A stretch of DNA of 31,981 nucleotides from a virus. Location: the IMG/VR virus record IMGVR_UViG_3300032087_000486, positions 1 to 31,981 of that record; one strand, written 5' to 3'. Positions 8,250-14,841 of this stretch are shown piece by piece. The notes beneath the pieces are model-generated. The model did not search any database. It was not told the DNA's origin and was given only the letters and a program-made list of their open reading frames with translations. Numbering within the stretch: position 1 is the first letter of the stretch; each line of letters begins with the position of its first letter. Made by a program: the position numbers and the translations under genes.

Positions 8250-9467
8250 ATGACTGAAGAAGTTAAAAACCAGTTAGACCAAATTGGAAACATTGTAGAC
8301 GAAAAGATTGAAAAAGCGTTTCACGCTGCAAAAGACAACGCCAAAGGCGAAGTTGAAGAGTCTTTAAAGTCTGAGATTTCTAACTTGACTAACGAGTATA
8401 ATGAAAAATTCGAAGCAGCTACTAAAAGAATGGATGCTATCGAAATTGAGTCTAAAAAGACTTTATCTAATGCAACTCCTAAGAGCTTTAAAGCATCTTT
8501 AGAGGCTGCTATTAAAGAAGGCGCTATTGAAGCTATGGTTAAAGGTAATACTAATGCCGCACGCTTTGAAGTTAAGTCTTCTGATATGACAATGGCTAAC
8601 ACTTTTACTGGCGTTGTAGCTGGTGAAACTGTAGTGCCAGACGTTAAATTTGACCCTAGTAGAGCGGTGCATATTCGCTCATTGATTCCTAACGGTTCAA
8701 CTGATTCTCAAACTATCCGTTTTCCTAAAGAAAGCGCTTATACTGATAATGCTGCTGCAACTGCTCAAGGTTCTACTCTAGGACAATCAGATTTTGATAT
8801 TACGGCTACTTCTGTAAACGTAGAAAAAATTGGTACGTTTATGAGAATTACTGAAGAAATGCTAGCAGATACTCCACAGCTTTCAAGCTACTTATCAGCT
8901 AGAGTACCTTCTAAAGTATTATCTAAAGAAGATGCTGAGATTCTTAACGGTGATGGTTCAAGCCCTAACTTAGATGGTTTATTTACTGATGGTGCTGCTT
9001 TTGTAACGGCGTCTTCAGCTAATTTTTACCAGTCTATCGAGTCAGCTAATGAGTACGACGTACTTATTGCAGCTTTAGACCAGTTAGCAGCTAGCAACTA
9101 TTCAGCTGATACTATCCTTTTAAACCCAGTTGATTTCCATAAAATTGTTTTATTGAAGTCTACTGCTAACGAATACTTGAAAAATCAAGTTATTCAAGGG
9201 GTTCAGCCAGCAATTATGGGAGTGCCAATTACTTTGAATACAGCTGTAACTGCTGGTAAATTCTTAGTAGGTAATCTAGCTCAAGCTACTCAGCTTTGGA
9301 TTAGAGACGGTTTAGGAGTCGAGTTTTCAAGAGAAGACTCTACTAACTTCCGTGATGGGTTCGTAACTGTTAGAGCGCAAGAAAGAGTTGCTTTAACTAA
9401 TTATCAGCCTAATGCGATTGTACAAGGCACGTTTAGCACAGCTAAAACTGCACTTGAGACTCCCTAA
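8250..9467 (+). CDS. Major capsid protein, HK97 fold
   Basis: A 405-aa major capsid precursor. Residues ~1-105 are a charged, coiled-coil-like delta domain that would act as built-in scaffold and be removed by the neighbouring protease. The rest carries the HK97-fold pattern, for example ADTILLNPVDFHKI, a RITEEML segment and a C-terminal FRAxxR-like stretch (FVTVRAQERVAL). The gene is separated from the next by a terminator at 9499-9526, which fits very high expression as its own transcript end. Codon use follows the core genes. Confidence 0.95.
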   Translation: MTEEVKNQLDQIGNIVDEKIEKAFHAAKDNAKGEVEESLKSEISNLTNEYNEKFEAATKRMDAIEIESKKTLSNATPKSFKASLEAAIKEGAIEAMVKGNTNAARFEVKSSDMTMANTFTGVVAGETVVPDVKFDPSRAVHIRSLIPNGSTDSQTIRFPKESAYTDNAAATAQGSTLGQSDFDITATSVNVEKIGTFMRITEEMLADTPQLSSYLSARVPSKVLSKEDAEILNGDGSSPNLDGLFTDGAAFVTASSANFYQSIESANEYDVLIAALDQLAASNYSADTILLNPVDFHKIVLLKSTANEYLKNQVIQGVQPAIMGVPITLNTAVTAGKFLVGNLAQATQLWIRDGLGVEFSREDSTNFRDGFVTVRAQERVALTNYQPNAIVQGTFSTAKTALETP

Positions 9468-9498
9468 TAATTAATTTATAAGGAAGTGATTTTAAAGA

Positions 9499-9526
9499 GG
9501 GTGGCTTTTATAGGCTACCCTTTTTT
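9499..9526 (+). terminator. Intrinsic terminator after major capsid gene
   Basis: GGGTGGCT and GGCTACCC (9499-9520) pair to an 8-bp stem with two G-T wobbles and a 6-base loop, followed by six T. It lies 31 bases after the capsid stop and would limit read-through into the accessory island. Confidence 0.8.
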
Positions 9527-9570
9527 ATTCTCTAAAAACAAAAAAAATTAAAAAAAAGTTTTAAAAAAGT

Positions 9571-9600
9571 TTGGTAATTAAAAAAATAGTTTTAAATTTA
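9571..9600 (+). promoter_or_regulatory. Bacteroidota-type promoter of the accessory island
   Basis: TTG (9571-9573), 19 bases, then TAAATTTA (9593-9600), close to the flavobacterial TTG-N17-20-TAnnTTTG consensus. It lies in a very A/T-rich stretch 34 bases before the ATG at 9635 and directly after a terminator, so a new transcript should start here. The sequence from 9527 to 9634 holds nothing else I can identify. Confidence 0.55.
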
Positions 9601-9634
9601 CAAAGTAAAACAATAACAACTAAAACTTAATAAA

Positions 9635-9874
9635 ATGAGAAAATACTTAAACACACTACTAGAAGAAAAAGGAATATCACAAGAGAGAGTCTTAGAAGTA
9701 ACTGGTTCAGAATGGGGTACTAACTTTATGCCTATATCAGTTGTAGTTGATTTTTTATCTAATTTAGATACTAACACACAAAAGAAAGTAAAAGATACTT
9801 TTGTTAAAATAGACTTTCATAATGGAGATATAGTAGATTTCTTAAAATACATTGCAAAAGGTATAGCAATATAA
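9635..9874 (+). CDS. Conserved small phage protein of unknown function (79 aa)
   Basis: A 79-aa soluble protein. It has the pattern YLNTLLEEKGIS, SEWGTNFMPISVV and VKIDFHNGDIVDFLKYIAKG, which I associate with a small protein seen in many marine phage and flavobacterial genomes. Its function is unknown. It has its own promoter upstream and a perfect GC hairpin downstream, so it looks like an independently expressed accessory gene set between capsid and connector genes. There are no catalytic motifs, signal peptide or membrane segments. The ATG is the first in frame after the promoter. Confidence 0.8.
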   Translation: MRKYLNTLLEEKGISQERVLEVTGSEWGTNFMPISVVVDFLSNLDTNTQKKVKDTFVKIDFHNGDIVDFLKYIAKGIAI

Positions 9875-9893
9875 AATAAAAACAACCAAAACG

Positions 9894-9911
9894 GAGGGCG
9901 GCAACGCCCTC
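9894..9911 (+). terminator. Perfect GC hairpin, probable terminator
   Basis: GAGGGCG-GCAA-CGCCCTC is a perfect 7-bp stem with a GNRA-type tetraloop, 20 bases after the stop of the 79-aa gene. The following TTATTGTTT is only a broken T-tract, so termination may be partial and allow expression of the small membrane genes downstream. Confidence 0.65.
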
Positions 9912-9935
9912 TTATTGTTTAATTAAATTTTAATT

Positions 9936-10076
9936 ATGAGAAAATATGTTATTATCGAAATCAAATCAGAGAAAAAAAGCCTTAGAAACTTATTCCAGTT
10001 TATCTGGTGGCTTAGCAAAGAGGCTATAATATTTATAGGCTGTTTGATTTTAGCTATTCTAATGTTTACTAGCTAA
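9936..10076 (+). CDS. Small membrane protein (46 aa)
   Basis: ATG at 9936, TAA at 10074-10076. The product has a charged N-terminal half and one clear C-terminal membrane segment, AIIFIGCLILAILMF (residues 30-44). Its first codons read ATGAGAAAATA, the same as the 79-aa gene upstream. The next small gene follows after 2 bases. I do not recognise a family. Position between two hairpins, and open frames back to back, support real genes, but proteins this small are hard to prove from one sequence. Confidence 0.5.
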   Translation: MRKYVIIEIKSEKKSLRNLFQFIWWLSKEAIIFIGCLILAILMFTS

Positions 10077-10078
10077 TT

Positions 10079-10231
10079 ATGGAAAGGTGGGTAAATATAA
10101 CGCTTATGCTATTTTTTGTAGCGTGGGCTTTTAGAATGGCTTATAGATTTAATGCGCAATACGACGCAATATTTATGTTATTAATATCATTAGCAATTTA
10201 TCAATATGGGAGAAAAAAAGGACACTTTTAA
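10079..10231 (+). CDS. Small membrane protein (50 aa)
   Basis: ATG at 10079, TAA at 10229-10231, starting 2 bases after the previous gene. Two hydrophobic segments can be read (about residues 5-21, ITLMLFFVAWAF, and 29-43, AIFMLLISLAIYQY), followed by a basic tail GRKKGHF. This is a small two-pass membrane protein pattern. It overlaps the next small gene by 26 bases. Function is unknown; a membrane role in superinfection or lysis is possible but not supported further. Confidence 0.5.
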   Translation: MERWVNITLMLFFVAWAFRMAYRFNAQYDAIFMLLISLAIYQYGRKKGHF

Positions 10232-10319
10232 AAAAAGTATGCAACAAATAGACAAAAGCATAGAAAAAATAATATCTTTAAATAATTATCTAAAAGCTAT
10301 AGATAAAAAGAAAAAGTAG
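10206..10319 (+). CDS. Very small Lys-rich protein (37 aa)
   Basis: ATG at 10206 inside the end of the previous gene, TAG at 10317-10319. The product is a lysine-rich helix (KKSMQQIDKSIEKIISL) ending in KKKK. A strong terminator follows 28 bases later, consistent with this being the last gene of a short transcript starting near 9600. It is short enough that chance cannot be excluded. Confidence 0.4.
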   Translation: MGEKKDTFKKSMQQIDKSIEKIISLNNYLKAIDKKKK

Positions 10320-10347
10320 TTTGTTTTGTTTTTTTTTGTTAATAATT

Positions 10348-10375
10348 CCCTTGGCGAAAGCTGAGGGTTTTTTTT
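10348..10375 (+). terminator. Strong intrinsic terminator
   Basis: CCCTTGGC-GAAA-GCTGAGGG (10348-10367) forms an 8-bp stem with two central wobble pairs and a GAAA tetraloop, followed by eight T. This is a textbook rho-independent terminator ending the small accessory transcript. Confidence 0.88.
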
Positions 10376-10397
10376 AACTTAGAACAAACCAACCAAA

Positions 10398-10769
10398 TTG
10401 GATAATAATTTAGTAGGCTGCTTAGCAGAGTATTCATTTGCTACTGAGTGCTTAAAACGAGGTTATAATATTAGCTTTCCTTTATTGGACTCAAGCGTTT
10501 ATGATTGCGTTGTAGATACTGGAGAGCGCCTTTTAAAAGTACAAGTAAAATCTACTGGTAAAAAACCAGAGGGCAATAGTAAGTCTATTCATTGTAGAAT
10601 TTCAAACGCCAAGGCTGATTACACTCTAGACAAGGTTGATTATTTTGCAGTCTGGGTCGAGTTCTATAATGGTTTTTTTATATTTAAAAATAAGGGTGAT
10701 ATGAAAACAATAAGACTTTCTACCTATGGAAAGTATAAAGATTATTTTAATAACTTTGCATTTAGATAA
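10398..10769 (+). CDS. PD-(D/E)XK endonuclease, possible free-standing homing type
   Basis: A 123-aa protein starting at a TTG. An in-frame TAG at 10380-10382 closes the frame upstream, and no ATG occurs until near the C-terminus, so TTG 10398 is the only good start. It has the PD-(D/E)XK layout of the I-Ssp6803I-like endonuclease family: E11 in GCLAEYSF, D36 in YDCVVD, and Q49-V-K51 in KVQVKST, where Gln replaces the usual Glu. It is enclosed by terminators at 10348-10375 and 10800-10831 and has no clear promoter of its own. A 9-bp inverted repeat, AACCAAATT and its complement, sits at the two ends of the gene. A role in mobility or recombination is inferred. Confidence 0.75.
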   Translation: MDNNLVGCLAEYSFATECLKRGYNISFPLLDSSVYDCVVDTGERLLKVQVKSTGKKPEGNSKSIHCRISNAKADYTLDKVDYFAVWVEFYNGFFIFKNKGDMKTIRLSTYGKYKDYFNNFAFR

Positions 10770-10799
10770 TTTGGTTTATCTATAATAGTTTTGGTTGTA

Positions 10800-10831
10800 A
10801 GCGCTGTAATTATGTTATGGCGCTTTTTTTT
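10800..10831 (+). terminator. Intrinsic terminator after the nuclease gene
   Basis: AGCGCTGTAA and TTATGGCGCT (10800-10824) form a 10-bp stem with two wobble pairs and a 5-base loop, followed by eight T. It ends the accessory island just upstream of the connector operon. Confidence 0.88.
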
Positions 10832-10838
10832 ATCTTTG
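10831..10838 (+). promoter_or_regulatory. TAnnTTTG box upstream of head-tail connector operon
   Basis: TATCTTTG, then TATAAATATTTA, 24 bases before the ATG at 10855. It overlaps the last T of the preceding terminator, so a new transcript for the connector genes probably starts here. No TTG lies at the usual distance upstream. Confidence 0.5.
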
Positions 10839-10854
10839 TATAAATATTTATATT

Positions 10855-11064
10855 ATGAAAATCAAAATTTTAAAAGACGTTATTTCTGGTCAAGACGGCT
10901 GGAGACGTGAAGGAGAAATTCACGACTTAGACCCAAAATTAGCAAACCATTATATCAAAAGAGGTATTGGGGTTGCAGCTGAAGAAGTAAAAGAAGAAAA
11001 AGCTGTGGTCGAAACTAAAGAAGAAAAAGCTCCTAAAAAAAGAGCGTCAAAAAAAGCTAAATAA
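10855..11064 (+). CDS. Small head-tail region protein with Lys-rich tail (69 aa)
   Basis: The first ~40 residues (KIKILKDVISGQDGWRREGE, then DLDPKLANHYIKRGIG) form a small beta-rich domain seen in many phages just before the connector gene. The C-terminal 30 residues are an alternating Glu/Lys stretch ending in KKRASKKAK, probably disordered. Function is unknown in the families I know; a minor head or joining role is likely from position. The stop overlaps the start of the connector gene in a TAATG. It is probably the first gene of an operon starting at the TAnnTTTG box at 10831. Confidence 0.7.
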   Translation: MKIKILKDVISGQDGWRREGEIHDLDPKLANHYIKRGIGVAAEEVKEEKAVVETKEEKAPKKRASKKAK

Positions 11065-11624
11065 TGGCGTACTATAGAAATCTATATTTTAGTGAAGTTC
11101 CAAATGATTTTCACAGTCAAATTAAAATCAACTCTACAACTGGAAGCGAGATTGTAACTACCAGCGAGGCTAAAGACTTTATGAGAGTCGATACCTCAGC
11201 TGATGATACAATAATAGGCGAAATGATTACAGAGGCTAGAATTTGGTGCGAGAATTATATTGGTAAGGATATAGTAGCTAAAACTAGAACTTATTATACG
11301 CCATTCCAAACTGAGCGCTTTAATTTGCCATTTGCTCCAGTTAGTTCTATTACTTCAGTTACAGTAGATGGCACAGCCGCTGATTATGAAGTAAAGGGCT
11401 TAGATAACGAGATTATAGAGCTTAACGAACTTCCAGCTAAAGAAATAAAAGTTTCTTATGCTACAGCTGGTTTAGATGACAGTTTATTAAAACAAGCTAT
11501 ACTAAGATTAGTCTCTACTTTTTACGATAATAGAGCTGAGTTTGTTATAGGTCAGCGTCAAGTTAATATTATACCAATAAGCGTTAAAAATATTTTGTCA
11601 TCTTATAAAACTATGTTTATTTAA
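11064..11624 (+). CDS. Head-tail connector (adaptor) protein, HK97 gp6-like
   Basis: A 186-aa protein with the connector signature near residues 30-75: EAKDFMRVDTSADDTIIGEM followed by a helix with WCENYIGKDI. Such adaptors form a ring below the portal and carry the connection to the tail. The C-terminal half has beta strands (VSSITSVTVDG) and a helix. Both ends overlap neighbours by one base (TAATG), so translation is coupled along the operon. The family is recognised from the N-terminal helical pattern and the gene order. Confidence 0.87.
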   Translation: MAYYRNLYFSEVPNDFHSQIKINSTTGSEIVTTSEAKDFMRVDTSADDTIIGEMITEARIWCENYIGKDIVAKTRTYYTPFQTERFNLPFAPVSSITSVTVDGTAADYEVKGLDNEIIELNELPAKEIKVSYATAGLDDSLLKQAILRLVSTFYDNRAEFVIGQRQVNIIPISVKNILSSYKTMFI

Positions 11625-11950
11625 TGGATGCTGGTAAATTAGATACTAGAGTTGAGGTTAAAAGACTTACTAAAACCTCAGACGGTTTTGGTGGTACAAC
11701 CTCAACTAGCGCTGTTAGTACAACTATTTGGGCAAATAAAAAAGATACTAAAGGCGAAATAGTCCAAGAGAATGGTAAGCGCCAGCAGTATTTAGAAATT
11801 GAACTACTAGTTAGAAAAAAAACAGCTGATAATATTTTAAAGACTGATTTATTAAAAATTGCTAACGTCTCTGGAGACTATAGAATTAGCGAAATATTTG
11901 ACTCAGTTCATAAATATTATACAACCATAAAAGCAGTTAAAATTGGTTGA
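11624..11950 (+). CDS. Head closure (head-tail joining) protein
   Basis: A 108-aa, beta-rich protein with the pattern MDAGKLDTRVEVKRLTKTSD followed by GGTTSTSAVSTTIWANKKD, which is typical of the SPP1 gp16/HK97 gp7 joining family (Phage_H_T_join). These proteins plug the connector and form the interface to the tail. Position directly after the gp6-like adaptor and before a gp10-like protein supports the call. The start is in a TAATG overlap, and the next gene begins 8 bases before this one ends. Confidence 0.87.
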   Translation: MDAGKLDTRVEVKRLTKTSDGFGGTTSTSAVSTTIWANKKDTKGEIVQENGKRQQYLEIELLVRKKTADNILKTDLLKIANVSGDYRISEIFDSVHKYYTTIKAVKIG

Positions 11951-12383
11951 TGTAAAACTAAATAAGAGCGACCTTAAAAAGCTAACTAGAAAACTAGATA
12001 AGCTCAAGAAATTATCTACTCAAGAGCTATCTAATGAGATAGGGCAAACTGTTTTTGCTAGCTCTGATAGAATGAAGTCTAGCGTAATAGTAGATAAGGG
12101 AGGTCTAAAGCAAAGCATAGTAGCTGGAGCTGCAAACAATAAAGGGTATGTAAAAGCAAAAGCTAATTATGCGCCCTATATAGAGTTTGGAACTGGTCGG
12201 CTAGTAGATTTAGAGGACTTAACGGACTTAGGTCTACCAGCCTCTTATGCTATGCAGTTTAAAGGCAAAGGAATAAAAGAAGTCAATCTACCAGCTAGAC
12301 CGTTCTTTTTCAGCTCGGTAAGGATTGAACTAGCCAAGTTATTAAAGAGGCTAGATAGCACAATTAAAAAAATTAGTAAATGA
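11943..12383 (+). CDS. Tail completion/neck protein, HK97 gp10-like
   Basis: A 146-aa basic protein with the HK97 gp10 pattern: long N-terminal charged helix, then GGLKQSIVAG, a central NYAPYIEFGTG and PARPFFFSSV near the C-terminus. This family joins the neck to the tail tube. The start is a TTG. An in-frame TAA at 11928-11930 lies just upstream and no ATG fits, so TTG 11943 is the best start, overlapping the closure gene by 8 bases. It ends in an overlap with the next gene. Confidence 0.87.
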   Translation: MVDVKLNKSDLKKLTRKLDKLKKLSTQELSNEIGQTVFASSDRMKSSVIVDKGGLKQSIVAGAANNKGYVKAKANYAPYIEFGTGRLVDLEDLTDLGLPASYAMQFKGKGIKEVNLPARPFFFSSVRIELAKLLKRLDSTIKKISK

Positions 12384-12817
12384 CAGAGGCACTACATTAT
12401 ATAAGAAAGGCAATTATAGACCGCCTAACGGATGCAATTACTATAAATGGCTCTTATGTACCAGTTTATAATAGAGTGCCTTCTAGCGTCTCTGAGCCTT
12501 ATATAAAAGTAAGTTCTATTAGCAATAACGAAATAGACCAAAATGCTACAAGTTTCAATACTGAATGTATAACTCGTATTGAAGTAGTAACGGCTTTTAC
12601 TTCAGACGACGGCGGCGAACTACAAAGCAACCAGATAGTCTCAGAGGTTTTAAGACTAATTAGAACTCGAAGCTCTGGATACTATGACCTTAGCGGTGAT
12701 AACTTTAACGTTTACACTTGTACAAATGAAAACACGACTTACTTTGAAGACGACTTGCAAGACAAGACTTACTTCAGAGCTATAATTGAAATTTCTAACA
12801 GATTAGAAAAAATATAA
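12380..12817 (+). CDS. Tail terminator/completion protein (DUF3168-like)
   Basis: A 145-aa protein starting MTEALHYIRKAIIDRL, with VPVYNRVPSSVSEPYIKVSS and an alternating beta pattern followed by a helix (QIVSEVLRLIRT). This is the DUF3168/tail completion pattern; such proteins cap the tail tube and join it to the neck. It overlaps the gp10-like gene by 4 bases (ATGA). Unlike in most siphoviruses, the tail tube gene does not follow; lysis and fibre genes come between. Confidence 0.83.
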   Translation: MTEALHYIRKAIIDRLTDAITINGSYVPVYNRVPSSVSEPYIKVSSISNNEIDQNATSFNTECITRIEVVTAFTSDDGGELQSNQIVSEVLRLIRTRSSGYYDLSGDNFNVYTCTNENTTYFEDDLQDKTYFRAIIEISNRLEKI

Positions 12818-12818
12818 A

Positions 12819-12965
12819 ATGGGAGAGAATATAAGACTTTGGTTAGTGAATATGGGCGCTGTAGGCTTTAGTCTAATAAATTTAAATATGATTTTAAGTA
12901 CTTTGGTATTATTGGCGTCTTTAATATGGACTATTATTCAAATTAGCGAAAAACTTAAAAAGTAG
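12819..12965 (+). CDS. Small membrane protein (48 aa)
   Basis: ATG at 12819, one base after the previous stop, TAG at 12963-12965. The product is hydrophobic, with segments at about residues 7-22 and 24-41 (MILSTLVLLASLIWTII), and ends in a charged tail KLKK. It opens the lysis region. Size and topology would fit a small holin or antiholin, but no family motif is visible. Confidence 0.55.
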   Translation: MGENIRLWLVNMGAVGFSLINLNMILSTLVLLASLIWTIIQISEKLKK

Positions 12966-12970
12966 AAATT

Positions 12971-13375
12971 ATGCAATTACCTAAAAACGGCGTAGCAAAA
13001 GAAATAAGGCATTATGTAGGCTCTTTATTTATTTTTTTATTTGTAATAGGTATCATTATAGCGCTTATACAGTTTCCAGTATTAGATACTAATAAAGAGG
13101 TCGTAATGATGTTAATAGGTACTATAAGCGCCTCTATTGGTATTGTGGTTTCTACAATTACTGGAAGTAAACCAGATGACGTACAAGCCCTAAAACAAAA
13201 CTTAGAAAAAAAAGAAAATCAAATAGAATTACTTGTAAAAGCTAAAGACCAGCTAGAGGCTATGGTAATAGACTTACAAAAACAAATGCTAGAAAATCAA
13301 GACGCCATAATGGACAAAATAATATTAAAGGCGGCTATTGATTTTGATTCTAAAAATAACCCTTCAAAAAAATAA
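12971..13375 (+). CDS. Membrane protein with coiled coil (holin- or spanin-like)
   Basis: A 134-aa protein with two membrane segments near the N-terminus (about 16-36, LFIFLFVIGIIIALIQF, and 45-65, MLIGTISASIGIVV). A long charged coiled coil (about 70-115) with regular heptads such as LKQNLEKKENQIELL follows. It sits between other small membrane proteins upstream of the endolysin. The layout suggests a role in lysis or membrane anchoring. I do not recognise a family and cannot say whether it is a holin, an inner membrane spanin or something else. Confidence 0.65.
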   Translation: MQLPKNGVAKEIRHYVGSLFIFLFVIGIIIALIQFPVLDTNKEVVMMLIGTISASIGIVVSTITGSKPDDVQALKQNLEKKENQIELLVKAKDQLEAMVIDLQKQMLENQDAIMDKIILKAAIDFDSKNNPSKK

Positions 13376-13377
13376 TA

Positions 13378-13539
13378 ATGAAAAAATACTGGGATTTTAT
13401 AGTAGACAAAGTAAAAAATTATGTAGTAACTAACTGGCAAAAAGAAGGCTACTTTGATAAAGGTAAAATTATCTTTATAGGTTTAGTTGCTTTTTTTCTA
13501 CTTTGGAAAATGATTTATAGCGTAATACAATGGTTCTAA
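13378..13539 (+). CDS. Small one-pass membrane protein (53 aa)
   Basis: ATG at 13378, two bases after the preceding stop; TAA at 13537-13539. The product has a charged N-terminus (KKYWDFIVDKVKNYV) and one clear membrane segment at about 31-44 (IIFIGLVAFFLLWK). The endolysin start lies inside its last codons (10-base overlap), which couples the two. A lysis helper such as a holin or signal-anchor protein is plausible; function unproven. Confidence 0.6.
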   Translation: MKKYWDFIVDKVKNYVVTNWQKEGYFDKGKIIFIGLVAFFLLWKMIYSVIQWF

Positions 13540-13895
13540 AATATTTTACTTTAGATGAATTTGACTGCCCTTCAGAAAAAGGGTCTGGGTCTAATATGGA
13601 CAAAGACTTTTTACAAAAACTGGACAAGGCAAGAGATTTGGCTGGCGTCAGCTTTAAAATTAACTCTGGCTTTCGCCATAAAGCTCATAATGACTCACTA
13701 CCAAACTCAAAACCAAACTCAGCTCACATTGAGGGCAAAGCAGCCGATATACATTGTACGAACTCAAGAGAGCGATTTATTATCACAAAGGCACTTCTTG
13801 ACGCTGGAATTAACAGAGTCGGCATTGGGCGTACCTTTATACATTGCGACACCTCAGAAACTAAAGACCCAGACGTTATCTGGTTATATAGTTAG
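13530..13895 (+). CDS. Endolysin, M15-type D-Ala-D-Ala peptidase
   Basis: A 121-aa zinc peptidase of the M15_3 type, which cuts peptide cross-links in cell wall peptidoglycan. Zinc ligands can be read as H66 and D73 in SAHIEGKAAD and H105 in FIHCD; this H-x6-D and HxD layout is the family signature. The SGFRHKAHN segment (46-54) is also characteristic. It has no signal peptide, so it depends on a holin for release. It overlaps the small membrane protein upstream and is followed after 26 bases by a 3TM-type holin. A 124-codon frame at 13555-13929 overlaps it but is a shadow. Confidence 0.93.
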   Translation: MVLKYFTLDEFDCPSEKGSGSNMDKDFLQKLDKARDLAGVSFKINSGFRHKAHNDSLPNSKPNSAHIEGKAADIHCTNSRERFIITKALLDAGINRVGIGRTFIHCDTSETKDPDVIWLYS

Positions 13896-13921
13896 TGGTA
13901 CAACTGGAAACACTTTAAAAT

Positions 13922-14296
13922 ATGATTAAGTTTTTACTAGGTTTATTAAAGAGCGGCAACGGTGAAAAATCAACTGTAGGAAGTTTGGCTTGGGAAATTA
14001 GAGAGGCTATAAAAGGCAAAGAGCTAGACCCTACTGAACTTATTGAGCTGCAAACTAAAATAAATGAAGTAGAGGCTAACCATAGAAGTATTTTTGTTGC
14101 TGGCTGGAGACCTTTTATTGGGTGGGTTTGTGGCGTTGCTTTTGCGTTTCATTATATAGTAATGCCTTTGCTTTTGGCTTATACTGATATTAAACCTATA
14201 GAGTTTGATACAAACAGCCTTTTTACCGTTCTAATGGGTATGCTAGGGCTAGGTGGTTTAAGGACTTATGAGAAACTAAAAGACAAATCTAAGTAA
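13922..14296 (+). CDS. Holin-like protein, 3TM superfamily
   Basis: A 124-aa protein with an amphipathic N-terminus, then SIFVAGWRPFIGWVCG leading into a hydrophobic stretch to about residue 88, and a C-terminal segment with LMGMLGLGGLRTYEKLK. The pair AGWRPFIGW and GLGGLRTYEK is the pattern of the GTA/3TM phage holin family, whose members permeabilise the inner membrane to release endolysin. It lies directly downstream of the M15 endolysin. The next small gene starts in a TAATG overlap. Confidence 0.85.
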   Translation: MIKFLLGLLKSGNGEKSTVGSLAWEIREAIKGKELDPTELIELQTKINEVEANHRSIFVAGWRPFIGWVCGVAFAFHYIVMPLLLAYTDIKPIEFDTNSLFTVLMGMLGLGGLRTYEKLKDKSK

Positions 14297-14385
14297 TGGG
14301 TAAAGCATTAAACCGTAGAGGTAAATATAGCCATTGCACTAGAGCGCAAAAAAACGGAAGGAATAAACCAGCTAAAAAGAAATAG
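14296..14385 (+). CDS. Tiny highly basic protein (29 aa)
   Basis: ATG at 14296 overlapping the holin stop by one base, TAG at 14383-14385, and the next gene starts 2 bases later. The product MGKALNRRGKYSHC... is almost entirely Arg/Lys/Asn/Gln and ends in AKKK. It could bind nucleic acid or a virion surface, but this is guesswork. The exact fit between neighbours is the main support. Confidence 0.45.
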   Translation: MGKALNRRGKYSHCTRAQKNGRNKPAKKK

Positions 14386-14387
14386 TT

Positions 14388-14684
14388 ATGGCTACTAAAG
14401 ATTTATATTCTACTAACAACTTTCAAAGAATGTCCTTTGGCGATTTTGGAATGCGTACACTTATTAAGGGAGACGTAAACCTTACAACTGTTAGCGGTGA
14501 GTATTTCTGTATGATTGAATGTATAACCTCAGCAACTTTTAGCGGTACTAATGATACTCCAGCTGGAGACACTACGCTAACTGATTATGACCTACTAGAT
14601 GGGCAAATTATCTACGGCAACTTTACTGATATAACGCTAACTAAAGGGCATATAATTTGCTATTTGCGCCACGTTCCACAATGA
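14388..14684 (+). CDS. Small hypothetical virion-type protein (98 aa)
   Basis: A 98-aa protein with SGEYFCMIECITSATFSGT, a TTLTDYDLLDGQIIYG segment and ITLTKGHIICYLRH. It is a small all-beta pattern that I have seen in marine phages near structural genes. It has no signal peptide or membrane segment. The family has no known function that I can name; a minor tail or decoration role is inferred from its position next to the fibres. It overlaps the following small gene in an ATGA. Confidence 0.7.
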   Translation: MATKDLYSTNNFQRMSFGDFGMRTLIKGDVNLTTVSGEYFCMIECITSATFSGTNDTPAGDTTLTDYDLLDGQIIYGNFTDITLTKGHIICYLRHVPQ

Positions 14685-14815
14685 TAGGCGCTGGAAGTAC
14701 ATTAAGACCAAAGGCTGGTCGCTATAGAAAAAAAATCTTAAAAAGAAATGATAAGTTTTGGCAAACCAGAGACAAAAACTGGAACGCCGACGACAATAAC
14801 TGGAACGAAATTTAA
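14681..14815 (+). CDS. Small hypothetical protein (44 aa)
   Basis: ATG at 14681 overlapping the preceding stop (ATGA), TAA at 14813-14815. The N-terminal half is basic (RPKAGRYRKKILKRN) and the C-terminal half is rich in Trp, Asn and Asp, with two copies of the short pattern NWN (WNADDNNWNEI). It sits between a virion-type protein and the long fibre. I do not recognise it. Confidence 0.5.
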   Translation: MIGAGSTLRPKAGRYRKKILKRNDKFWQTRDKNWNADDNNWNEI

Positions 14816-14819
14816 TTTG

Positions 14820-14827
14820 TATTTTTG
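14820..14827 (+). promoter_or_regulatory. TAnnTTTG box upstream of long tail fibre
   Basis: TATTTTTG, then TATAAAATTTA, 22 bases before the ATG at 14842. The 15-base string TTTGTATAAAATTTA (14824-14838) recurs exactly before the tail tube gene at 20190-20204, which argues for a shared functional leader or promoter. Confidence 0.55.
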
Positions 14828-14841
14828 TATAAAATTTAGGT

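Noticed and set aside
13555-13929. A 124-codon frame overlapping the endolysin
   Set aside because: The overlapping frame 13530-13895 has all M15 zinc ligands, and this one shows only low-complexity Thr/Leu/Gln-rich sequence, so it is a shadow.
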